From: Iningainema tapete BLCC-T55
GTDB taxonomy: Bacteria > Cyanobacteriota > Cyanobacteriia > Cyanobacteriales > Nostocaceae
DNA length: 56,986 nucleotides
NCBI RefSeq assembly: GCF_014698965.1
Contig: NZ_JACXAE010000117.1
Span: 1-56,986 of the forward strand
Direction of reading: 5' to 3'
Shown in pieces: positions 43,943 to 50,971 of the stretch (the stretch's first letter is position 1; the number at the start of each line of letters is the position of its first letter). The translations under genes and the position numbers were made by a program. The notes under the pieces are model-generated. The model saw nothing but the letters and a program-made list of their open reading frames with translations. It searched no databases and was not told the origin of the DNA.

Positions 43943-45514
43943 ATGAATACAGCTAATTTTCCCTGGCTGACGACGATTATTCTGTTGCCGATCGCGGCGT
44001 CACTGCTGATCCCTTTTTTACCAGATAAAGACGGTAAAACAGTGCGTTGGTATGCCTTAATCGTAGGGCTGATTGATTTTGCACTGATTGTTTACGCTTT
44101 TTATACTGGTTACGATTTCTCTAATCCCAATTTGCAACTGGTGGAAAGTTACCCTTGGGTTCCACAGCTGGATTTAAATTGGTCGGTAGGGGCAGATGGC
44201 TTGTCCATGCCTTTAATTATTTTGACTGGTTTCATTACTACGCTGGCAATTCTAGCCGCATGGCCTGTGACACTAAAGCCCAGGCTATTTTACTTTTTGA
44301 TCCTAGCGATGTATGGCGGTCAAATTGCCGTGTTCGCTGTCCAAGATATGCTGTTGTTTTTCTTGGCGTGGGAACTGGAACTAGTGCCAATTTACATTCT
44401 GCTTTCCATTTGGGGCGGGAAAAAGCGGCAGTATGCAGCAACTAAGTTCATTTTGTACACGGCGATCGGTTCGCTGTTTATTTTGCTAGCGGGTTTGGCG
44501 ATGGCGTTTTATGGTGATAACGTCACCTTTGATATGCGCTCTCTCGCCCTGAAAGAATACGCCCTCAATATCCAACTTTGGCTTTACGCAGCTTTCCTCA
44601 TCGCCTACGCCGTCAAGTTGCCGATCATTCCCTTGCACACCTGGTTACCCGATGCTCATGGTGAAGCTACAGCCCCCGTACACATGTTGCTGGCAGGTAT
44701 TCTCTTGAAAATGGGCGGTTACGCTCTCATTCGGATGAATGCCCAAATGCTTCCCGATGCGCACGCTTTTTTTGCGCCGGCGTTGGTAATTTTGGGGATT
44801 GTTAATATTATTTACGCTGCCTTGACATCTTTTGCCCAGCGCAACCTCAAGCGGAAGATTGCTTATTCTTCAATTTCCCACATGGGCTTTGTCACCATTG
44901 GTATAGCTTCCTTCACAGATTTAGGCTTGAATGGAGCAATGCTGCAAATGGTTTCCCACGGGTTAATTGGGGCAAGTTTGTTCTTCCTTGTGGGTGCGAC
45001 TTACGACCGAACACACACCCTCATGTTAGATGAAATGGGTGGTGTTGGTAAGAAGATGGGTAAAATCTTCGCCATGTTTACAACTTGTTCGATGGCGTCT
45101 TTGGCTTTGCCCGGAATGAGTGGTTTTGTTGCCGAGTTAATGGTATTCGTTGGCTTTTCTACTAGCGATGCCTATAGTCCCACCTTCAAACTCATTGTTG
45201 TATTCTTGATGGCAGTGGGAGTAATTTTAACTCCAATTTATCTGCTATCAATGCTGCGAGAAATTTTCTACGGTCAAGAGAACGAAGAATTAGTTTCTCA
45301 CCAGAAATTAATTGATGCTGAACCCCGCGAGATTTTTATCATCGCCTGTTTGTTAGTGCCGATTATTGGTATTGGTTTGTATCCTAAAATGCTGACTCAG
45401 GTGTACGACTCAACAACTGTACAGCTAACAGCCAGGTTACGTGATTCTGTGCCAACACTAGCACAGCGCAAAACACCTTCGGTATCTTTAAGTGCGCCGA
45501 ATCTTGGCAATTAA
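43943..45514 (+). CDS. ndhD: NAD(P)H-quinone oxidoreductase (NDH-1) subunit 4, NdhD
   Basis: This 523-residue membrane subunit of NDH-1 is homologous to ndhF and to Mrp antiporters. The ATG at 43943 is chosen over the upstream start at 43904 because the extra 13 residues look non-coding and NdhD usually begins [12 protein letters not shown]. Diagnostic segments: [87 protein letters not shown]. With NdhF of the same locus it belongs to the distal membrane arm. The 252-bp gap after ndhF contains an inverted repeat. Confidence 0.96.
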   Translation: MNTANFPWLTTIILLPIAASLLIPFLPDKDGKTVRWYALIVGLIDFALIVYAFYTGYDFSNPNLQLVESYPWVPQLDLNWSVGADGLSMPLIILTGFITTLAILAAWPVTLKPRLFYFLILAMYGGQIAVFAVQDMLLFFLAWELELVPIYILLSIWGGKKRQYAATKFILYTAIGSLFILLAGLAMAFYGDNVTFDMRSLALKEYALNIQLWLYAAFLIAYAVKLPIIPLHTWLPDAHGEATAPVHMLLAGILLKMGGYALIRMNAQMLPDAHAFFAPALVILGIVNIIYAALTSFAQRNLKRKIAYSSISHMGFVTIGIASFTDLGLNGAMLQMVSHGLIGASLFFLVGATYDRTHTLMLDEMGGVGKKMGKIFAMFTTCSMASLALPGMSGFVAELMVFVGFSTSDAYSPTFKLIVVFLMAVGVILTPIYLLSMLREIFYGQENEELVSHQKLIDAEPREIFIIACLLVPIIGIGLYPKMLTQVYDSTTVQLTARLRDSVPTLAQRKTPSVSLSAPNLGN

Positions 45515-45528
45515 AACTAAATCTATTA

Positions 45529-45560
45529 GACACCCGGTTTCTTAAAGAAACTGGGTTTCT
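45529..45560. repeat. Interspersed palindrome related to the GACTTCTTTAAGAAGTC family
   Basis: ACACCCGGTTTCT, TAA, AGAAACTGGGTTTCT: a hairpin 15 bp after the ndhD stop, probably a terminator. The core differs from the copies at 2456 and 27078 (GGTTTCT instead of GACTTCT). Confidence 0.75.
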
Positions 45561-45644
45561 CACTCATATGGTAGGGGCGGGTAAAAACCTGCCCTTTTTT
45601 GTTTTCTAAGATACATATTGATAAGACACTCCTTGCATTCCCTT

Positions 45645-45712
45645 ATATTAAAGTATAATCTGCTGCTTTGCTTACCATCTTCCGCAGAATTACCTGATGA
45701 AGACACAAGAGT
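45645..45712 (+). pseudogene. Duplicated 5' fragment of the Uma2 gene
   Basis: The frame reads ILKYNLLLCLPSSAELPDED, parallel to the start of the Uma2 protein (MLKYNPLHCLPSSEELPDSD at 46035). The start ATG has become ATA and the frame decays after about 24 codons. The upstream CTGCCCTTTTTTGTTT (about 45590 and again at about 45980) is also repeated, so a segment of over 100 bp was duplicated at a distance of about 390 bp. Confidence 0.75.
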
Positions 45713-45752
45713 GGTAAGGAATACTGGCATGCATATCAGGAGGAACAGAAAG

Positions 45753-45945
45753 ATGAGCAGTAGATTAAGAAAGCATGATGAATTGGTAATTGATGAGTTA
45801 CAAAATCCCGAAATGGTAAAATCCTACCTGGGAGTTGCTTTAGAAGAATATGAGCTTGATGGCGATTTATCGTTCTTCCTTGAAGCACTGCGCAATGTCG
45901 CAGAAGCTTAGGGAGGGATGACTTTACTTGCTTCAAAAACATTCG
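45753..45945 (+). pseudogene. HigA-like addiction-module antitoxin, interrupted by a stop
   Basis: A strong AGGAGG ribosome site stands about 10 bases before the ATG at 45753. The 52 codons read KHDELVIDELQNPEMVKSYL and then ALEEYELDGDLSFFLEALRNVAEA, the N-terminal half of the addiction-module antidote family. A TAG at 45909-45911 stands where a Gln-Gly-Gly is expected; the next codons give GGMTLLASKT before similarity ends. The HTH part is lost. A toxin gene is not adjacent. CAG to TAG would be a single change. Confidence 0.7.
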
Positions 45946-46034
45946 TGTTGATCATCCATGTAGTTCGTGGTTTTGGATCTGCCCTTTTTTGTTTCCTAGA
46001 ATTTATGTAGAAACAATTGAGATTGCTTTTACTT

Positions 46035-46817
46035 ATGTTAAAGTATAATCCGCTGCATTGCTTGCCATCTTCCGAAGAACTACCAGACTCAGACGATACC
46101 CCAGTGGATAATGAACTGCTTGATTTGATCCCAGGCTTACTCAAAGCTATACTCGCGCTATTGTGGGCAAATCGTTGGGATTGGTTCTTTGGCGTGGACA
46201 TGGGAATATACTATGACCCAGACAAACCAGCGATAGTCCCCGATGGATTTCTCAGCATTGGAGTAGAGCGTTTGATTGACGAGGAATTGCGTCTGTCTTA
46301 TGTGCTGTGGGAAGAAAACGTCGTACCAATTTTTGTTTTGGAAGTTGTCTCCAAAAAGTATCGGGGAGAATACACCAAGAAAAAACGAAAGTACGCTGAA
46401 ATGGGTGTATTATTCTACGCTGTGTATTCTTCCCGTCGGCGTAGGAAACCACGTTTGGAAGTGTATCGGTTAGTGAATGGTAGTTATGAGTTACTGCCAG
46501 GAAATCCTGTTTGGCTCCCAGAGATTGGTTTAGCAATTGGTTTTGAAAGAGGAACTTATCAAGGCATACTACGAGAGTGGTTGTACTGGTATGACGAGCA
46601 AGGACAACGCTTGCTTACACCAGAAGAACGTATTACTCAGGCTGAAGAACTAGCAACTGTTGAGCGGCAGCGCCGTCAGCAAGAACAACAGCGCCGCATT
46701 GAAGCAGAGCGGCAGCGCATTGAAGCAGAGCAGCAGCGCATTGAAGCTCAAAGGCGTGAGCAACTGCTTGCAGAAAGGTTAAAGGCGCTAGGTGTCGATC
46801 CTGAAACTTTGCTTTAA
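46035..46817 (+). CDS. Uma2 family (DUF820) PD-(D/E)XK-type protein with a coiled-coil tail
   Basis: About 260 residues from the ATG at 46035, chosen because the duplicated fragment upstream aligns from that codon. The restriction-endonuclease-like core has VPDGFLSIG (the PD acid), then FVLEVVSKKYRGEYTKKKRKYAEMGV (E...K pattern). Residues about 205-245 form a highly charged Arg/Gln/Glu coiled coil (QRRIEAERQRIEAEQQRIEA), encoded by near-repeats. The C-terminal LLAERLKALGVDPETL is common in cyanobacterial Uma2 proteins. These are widespread in cyanobacteria, often in many copies; the function is not established. Confidence 0.88.
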   Translation: MLKYNPLHCLPSSEELPDSDDTPVDNELLDLIPGLLKAILALLWANRWDWFFGVDMGIYYDPDKPAIVPDGFLSIGVERLIDEELRLSYVLWEENVVPIFVLEVVSKKYRGEYTKKKRKYAEMGVLFYAVYSSRRRRKPRLEVYRLVNGSYELLPGNPVWLPEIGLAIGFERGTYQGILREWLYWYDEQGQRLLTPEERITQAEELATVERQRRQQEQQRRIEAERQRIEAEQQRIEAQRREQLLAERLKALGVDPETLL

Positions 46818-46892
46818 GATTATATTGATTTTTCTCAAAGACTTTATAAATCGCGATCGCACTAGGCAGTTACTGTTGTAGGTAAGATAAAA

Positions 46893-47030
46893 GTGAGTAA
46901 AGTTGTAATTCGGACAGAGTTTTTATGCAAATCTTTTGGTATTGACGTACTTAAAGATATTTCTACGGAAATTTATCAAGGTGAAGTTGTTGCGATTCTT
47001 GGTCCTTCTGGTTCGGGTAAGTTTATGTAG
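46893..47030 (+). pseudogene. ABC transporter ATPase fragment cut just after Walker A
   Basis: From a GTG at 46893 the frame gives 45 residues with FLCKSFGIDVLKDISTEIYQ and GEVVAILGPSGSGK, then Phe-Met-stop. This is the N-terminus of a polar-amino-acid type (GlnQ-like) ABC ATPase broken exactly where Ser-Thr should follow the Walker A lysine. Nothing of the remaining roughly 200 residues is visible downstream, so the breakpoint is likely a deletion or rearrangement. Confidence 0.8.
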
Positions 47031-47105
47031 AATCTAACGGATTATAGCTTTTGTTTTATAATCAAGATAAAAGTCTACAGAATTAACGCTCTTGATATTA
47101 GCTGT

Positions 47106-47378
47106 ATGTCCAAGCCCAAACTTAGTGACTCAGAAATTACCCAACGTGGCAAAGAACTCTACGAAAATAGTATCCGTCCTCAAGTTGAAACACCAGAAAA
47201 TATTGGCAAAATTGTTTCTATTAATGTTGAGACGGGTGAATATGAAATAGGTGATGATTTACTTGTAACGAGTCTGCGGTTAAGAGCTAAACAAGCTGAT
47301 GCAGCGCTTTGGGCTGAAAGAATAGGTTTTAATGCTGTCTACGCTGTTGGTGGCACATTGTTTAGGACGGCACAGTGA
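47106..47378 (+). CDS. Small protein encoded in front of a DTGF protease, unknown function
   Basis: The product has 90 residues with no membrane segment. It has a charged helical start (LSDSEITQRGKELYENSIR), then a strand-rich core GKIVSINVETGEYEIGDD, and a tail LRAKQADAALWAERIGFNAVYAVGG. Its stop overlaps the next gene's start by 4 bases (GTGA), a strong sign of translational coupling. Pairs with this layout recur in cyanobacteria as I recall, but I cannot assign a family with certainty. A toxin-antitoxin-like or protease-regulator pair is possible. Confidence 0.7.
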   Translation: MSKPKLSDSEITQRGKELYENSIRPQVETPENIGKIVSINVETGEYEIGDDLLVTSLRLRAKQADAALWAERIGFNAVYAVGGTLFRTAQ

Positions 47379-47749
47379 TAAATGGAACTGTAGTTGGGCT
47401 TCAAGCTCAAATAGGTATAATTTTGTGTCTTCCAAGAAGTCCAAACATAGAAATTAAGTGCGTTGTAGATACAGGATTTGAAGGTTTTTTGACATTACCA
47501 CCTGCGGCAATAGCCAAACTTGGATTAACATATGTTACCAGAATCAACGCCAACCTTGCTGATAACTCAAACGTTGCAACTAACGTTTATCTAGCGACTA
47601 TTTTATGGAATGGCTTAGAGCGCAATGTAGCAGTTTTGGCTATGGGTCGTCGTCCACTTATCGGAACTGCACTACTTCAAGATTATCATCTCAGTATTGA
47701 TTTTTACGAAGGTGGTACAGTTCTGGTTGATGAAATTTTGTCATCTTGA
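47375..47749 (+). CDS. Retropepsin-like aspartic protease, DTGF type
   Basis: A 124-residue clan AA aspartic protease with the active site CVVDTGFEGFLTLPP (the DTG triad variant DTGF) and a second-half hydrophobic-Gly motif RRPLIGTALLQDY. At this length it must dimerise to form the active centre, as retroviral proteases do. It starts at a GTG overlapping the stop of the upstream small gene. Substrates are unknown; related proteins are encoded in coupled pairs. Confidence 0.82.
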   Translation: MINGTVVGLQAQIGIILCLPRSPNIEIKCVVDTGFEGFLTLPPAAIAKLGLTYVTRINANLADNSNVATNVYLATILWNGLERNVAVLAMGRRPLIGTALLQDYHLSIDFYEGGTVLVDEILSS

Positions 47750-47898
47750 GTTTTCCCAATGAGAGTGAGCGGGAAACAAAAATCATGAGCGTAAATTTAT
47801 GGTTTACCGTCACCACAAATATCTGTGCCTATCTTGATGGATTAATATTTGCTTTTCTCCTCCAGCTTGAGTAGGCAATATAACTAGATTTTATTAGA

Positions 47899-49485
47899 TT
47901 ATGAGAGTAAACTCAAAATATTTTGACGTGCATAACCTGCTGATATATCTCTTTGTTGCAAGATAGATAGAATTTTCTTGAGTTCCTCCTCAAGTCGCTG
48001 TTTGTCCCGTAACTCAGCATATAACTTTTCTTGAATTGGTTTAACAATCCGTCTAATTTGCTCTTGGCAAAGTAGCTCATATTGAGGAATTTCTGTGATA
48101 AAACTATGACTAATAAAAAGCTCAGAACCTTGAAGAATTTGACTTTTAATTATTTGAAAAATCTGGTGATAATTATCTTCAACAAATCTATTGGTTATAT
48201 ATTTCAAAATTACCGGATCTAACGTATAGAGTATGGGAATTTCTTCTAAGTTTTTCTCAACTAGAGAACGCCCCTGTATTAAATTATCCAGAGTGTAGAA
48301 TAGCTGATTATAAGATAATAATTGATGTGTATCTTGTACTAGTTGCTCCCATGAAGCTGTGTTACGTCTGATAGCAATCCAATAAATAACATTTTTTCCT
48401 GAATCTGATAGTTGTTGAAATTGCCGATCTAAAAAATCAGTAATATCATCATCCACAAATATTGATGTCCCTTGAACAAAACCTGAGACTTCACCCGCAA
48501 ATACTCCTTTAACCATCTGCGCAATTTTCTTAAGTATCCAGGGGTTACTATAGCGCCTGCTAAACTCTTCCAGTTCATCTTCTTGACCAAAAAGACCTTC
48601 TGCTTTTAATATTTCTTTTGCATCTTCGCAGTTCAAACCTCCCAGTTGTTTAAAGCGAGTTAATTGTCCTTCCCAAGTTGCAGTATTTTTGGGTTTTTCT
48701 CGACTGAGCAGCAATACACTGCTTTGATGGGCTTCTCTTGTAACTCGTCTTAACAATTCACAGTAATCGCTATAATCCTCACTATTACTGCCCATAATCT
48801 CTTCCCAATCTTCCAGTACAAGTAAACATCGGTGCTGGCGTAAAGACTGTATTAGTAATGAGATACCCACATTTTCTTGTCCTCTGGATAAGAATTGCAC
48901 TACTTCTGTCAGGATTGTTTGAAAAGGTGGTGCAGAATTTAAAGAACGCCAGATTATATAATCATATTTATCAGCGATTTTTTCTACTAACTGACGAGCC
49001 AAGGCGGCTTTTCCAATTTTCCCCATCCCGTGGATGACGACTAATCGACAACGTTCCTGAATGAGCCATTGCTGAAGTTCGGTTAACTCTTGTGTGCGAC
49101 CATAAAAACTAGATGGAGGAGGTGCTTGGCTCAAGTCTCTGCTGCGATCTACTTCATTTTCCGCTATATCCTGCCAGTTTAAGTCCAAAATCTCACAGAA
49201 AACCTTGAAAGTCTCAGGATTGATAGCTTCTCTCGCTTCTCGAAACCGCTTCCAAGTAGCTAATGATACAAAGTAGTGTTCTTCTGATTCGATGTTATCC
49301 CAGTTTTTATTTGGTTCTAGGATTTGACTTGCTTCCCTAAGAAATATTTGATCAATATTCCAACCCTTTTTAATTTTGCCTCGCTGCTCAATTATTTCCC
49401 TCTTCGCTTGCTCAATCTTTTCAATTCTGGCTTGCTTAATTCTGATTTTTCCTTGTTCGGAAGCTTTTAAAGTTGTACGCGGCAT
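47899..49485 (-). CDS. STAND NTPase (NB-ARC-like) with N-terminal HTH and altered P-loop
   Basis: This 528-residue protein starts with a basic helical region and an HTH-like domain (about 72-110: FVSLATWKRFREAREAINPETFKVFCEILDLNWQDIAE), then the NB-ARC core from FYGRTQELTELQQWL (126-141). The P-loop is HGMGKIGKAALARQ (152-165): Lys159 is present, but the Ser/Thr that coordinates Mg2+ is Ala160, and the usual GG before it is GK. Walker B is LLVLEDWEE (221-229). A winged-helix part follows, but no WD40 or TPR sensor at the C-terminus, unlike most cyanobacterial relatives. It may be a nucleotide-binding-only or truncated signalling switch. Confidence 0.82.
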   Translation of the reverse strand: MPRTTLKASEQGKIRIKQARIEKIEQAKREIIEQRGKIKKGWNIDQIFLREASQILEPNKNWDNIESEEHYFVSLATWKRFREAREAINPETFKVFCEILDLNWQDIAENEVDRSRDLSQAPPPSSFYGRTQELTELQQWLIQERCRLVVIHGMGKIGKAALARQLVEKIADKYDYIIWRSLNSAPPFQTILTEVVQFLSRGQENVGISLLIQSLRQHRCLLVLEDWEEIMGSNSEDYSDYCELLRRVTREAHQSSVLLLSREKPKNTATWEGQLTRFKQLGGLNCEDAKEILKAEGLFGQEDELEEFSRRYSNPWILKKIAQMVKGVFAGEVSGFVQGTSIFVDDDITDFLDRQFQQLSDSGKNVIYWIAIRRNTASWEQLVQDTHQLLSYNQLFYTLDNLIQGRSLVEKNLEEIPILYTLDPVILKYITNRFVEDNYHQIFQIIKSQILQGSELFISHSFITEIPQYELLCQEQIRRIVKPIQEKLYAELRDKQRLEEELKKILSILQQRDISAGYARQNILSLLS

Positions 49486-50004
49486 GAATTGTCTACTTAG
49501 TCAAATGTATTATTTTTACTTAAATTCTACAAACTGAGGCTCCTCATCCGAGTTTTCTCCTCGCTAGGATGTGACAATTTTGCGTGCTTGTCCTCAAGCA
49601 TTAGGGTATACAACAACACACATAGGTTAGCTGACAATTCCTGTTTCAGCCCGTTTGTTGTTGCACTCACAGATTAACTTGCCAATACTTAAGTTTCTTC
49701 TAGATTACGCCTACTTCCTCCAAATTATTACTTAAGTACAAATTTTTAAACAAAGTCAACACTTTGGCAAGAGGCAAAAAGTATTCTAGGTTACATATAG
49801 CCACAGCTACGGGTTCAGCTTGAAGAGTTTGCTCATAAAGTATCAGAGGTAACTCATTTTATATCGTAAATTTCATCTGTATATTCAACCATTAAGTTCA
49901 AAATATTCAACATCTTCAGCTTATTCACTCAATTTATTCAAGGTATCAAATTATTTCACCAATCTAGGTTAAGCTCGCTACGAGGAGTAATTTCCAGCTA
50001 ACCG
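49486..50004. other. Leader interval with the first copy of a long direct repeat
   Basis: 519 bp without a gene. From about 49833 it shares a mostly matching non-coding stretch with 56450-56618, including TAAATTTCATCTGTATATTC and TCACTCAATTTATTCAA. It should contain the promoter of the small HTH-like gene and, on the other strand, that of the STAND gene. Confidence 0.55.
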
Positions 50005-50120
50005 ATGGGCACTGAAAAAATATTGGAACTCATAAGAGCGGCGAACGATCTGGTTCGCCCCAAAACAAGAAGGTCTTCGACAGATGTTCAAAAGTGTATC
50101 CTTCAGCAAATTGCCGATTT
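49833..50120 (+). repeat. Long direct repeat, copy 1 (leader plus HTH-like gene start)
   Basis: About 290 bp matched, with substitutions, by 56450-56735. The match spans the non-coding leader, a nested hairpin, the ATG and the first 35 or so codons. The two copies bracket the COP23, protease-TPR and kinase-WD40 genes. Confidence 0.8.
49967..50003 (+). promoter_or_regulatory. Nested leader hairpin before the HTH-like start, copy 1
   Basis: GGTTA (49967-49971) pairs with TAACC (49999-50003), and the inner CTCG pairs with CGAG around CTA, next to the GGAG ribosome site. The ATG follows by one base. The matching position in copy 2 keeps both stems with different bases. Confidence 0.5.
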
Positions 50121-50151
50121 ATTCTTTTCACATCTAAATTACAAATCTTAA
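50005..50151 (+). pseudogene. Truncated copy of the HTH-like (vMAP-N type) small gene
   Basis: 48 codons: MGTEKILELIRAANDLV, then a diverged stretch, TDVQKCILQQIADLFFSHL and a stop. It matches the first 40 residues of the 102-residue product at 56619-56927 (MDREKILELITVANNLV, TNVQKSILQQVL), after which it breaks off. The helix that should hold the rest of the HTH is missing. Confidence 0.72.
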
Positions 50152-50299
50152 TAAGCACCACTTGTGAAGATACAGAAAACACGGAATAATAATTTAACTG
50201 CTATTTTTAAGTAAAAATACTTCCGTATTTTACTTTTAAAAGCATTAATTATTCTCCGGTTGTAGTGAATATAGAAGAGTTAGAAAGGATGACATCACC

Positions 50300-50836
50300 A
50301 TGCAACACAGATTATTTTCGAGTATCTTAGCTGCAAGCGCGATCGCCCTAAGCAGCATTACAACTATCAGTCAGCCCAGCAATGCTCAAACTAATACCTA
50401 CTTTTGTGGCAACAGTAAAGACGGCGTACCAACTACATTTGCCCGGACAGCAGCAGGGGATAAGATAGCAGTAATTCGCTGGGAAAGAAAAAGAAAAATC
50501 GGCGGTTATACCCCTCAAGAGCGTTGTCAGGAGGTTTCTCGTAGATTTCAGAGTGCCTCTGAAGATGGTGTCTTGAATTACCTAACCACTGATATCAAGA
50601 ACAGTCAAAAGGTTCTGTGTGCTGCTAAAAGATACGGAGAATCTTGCAGTCACTTACTGCTCACACTTGTACAAGATGATGCTAGTAAAGCAGATGATGA
50701 TGCTAGTAAGGCAATCGAAAATTTGAGACTACTTGGTTTTGGCGCAGCAGGTCCCTTAATTCAATCTTCCGATGGCTCTCCTCGAACCTTTATCGATATG
50801 TATAAGTTACTACGCGAAGCACCAAGAGAAAAGTAG
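50300..50836 (+). CDS. COP23-domain exported protein
   Basis: This 178-residue protein has a signal peptide (FSSILAASAIALSSITTISQ, cleavage near SNA-QT at 29-30). The COP23 pattern follows: YFCGNSKDGVPTTFARTAAGD, IRWERKRKIGGYTPQERCQEVSRRFQ, VLCAAKRYGESCSHLLLTLV, with four cysteines likely forming two disulfides. COP23 was described as a circadian-oscillating membrane-associated protein; its biochemical role is unknown. A small in-frame duplication DDASKADDDASKA lies near residue 128. It precedes the protease-TPR gene by 135 bp on the same strand, and both are exported. Confidence 0.88.
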   Translation: MQHRLFSSILAASAIALSSITTISQPSNAQTNTYFCGNSKDGVPTTFARTAAGDKIAVIRWERKRKIGGYTPQERCQEVSRRFQSASEDGVLNYLTTDIKNSQKVLCAAKRYGESCSHLLLTLVQDDASKADDDASKAIENLRLLGFGAAGPLIQSSDGSPRTFIDMYKLLREAPREK

Positions 50837-50971
50837 AACTAAGCAGCTGTATTCAAAATAGAAAATACACCCCTAGTCCCAAACTCCCTGCCTGGGTAAA
50901 TGGGTTGTACGGGAATTAGGGGTAATCATAGTCAGACATAATGGCAAACATAATACCCGTAGAACTGTAAG

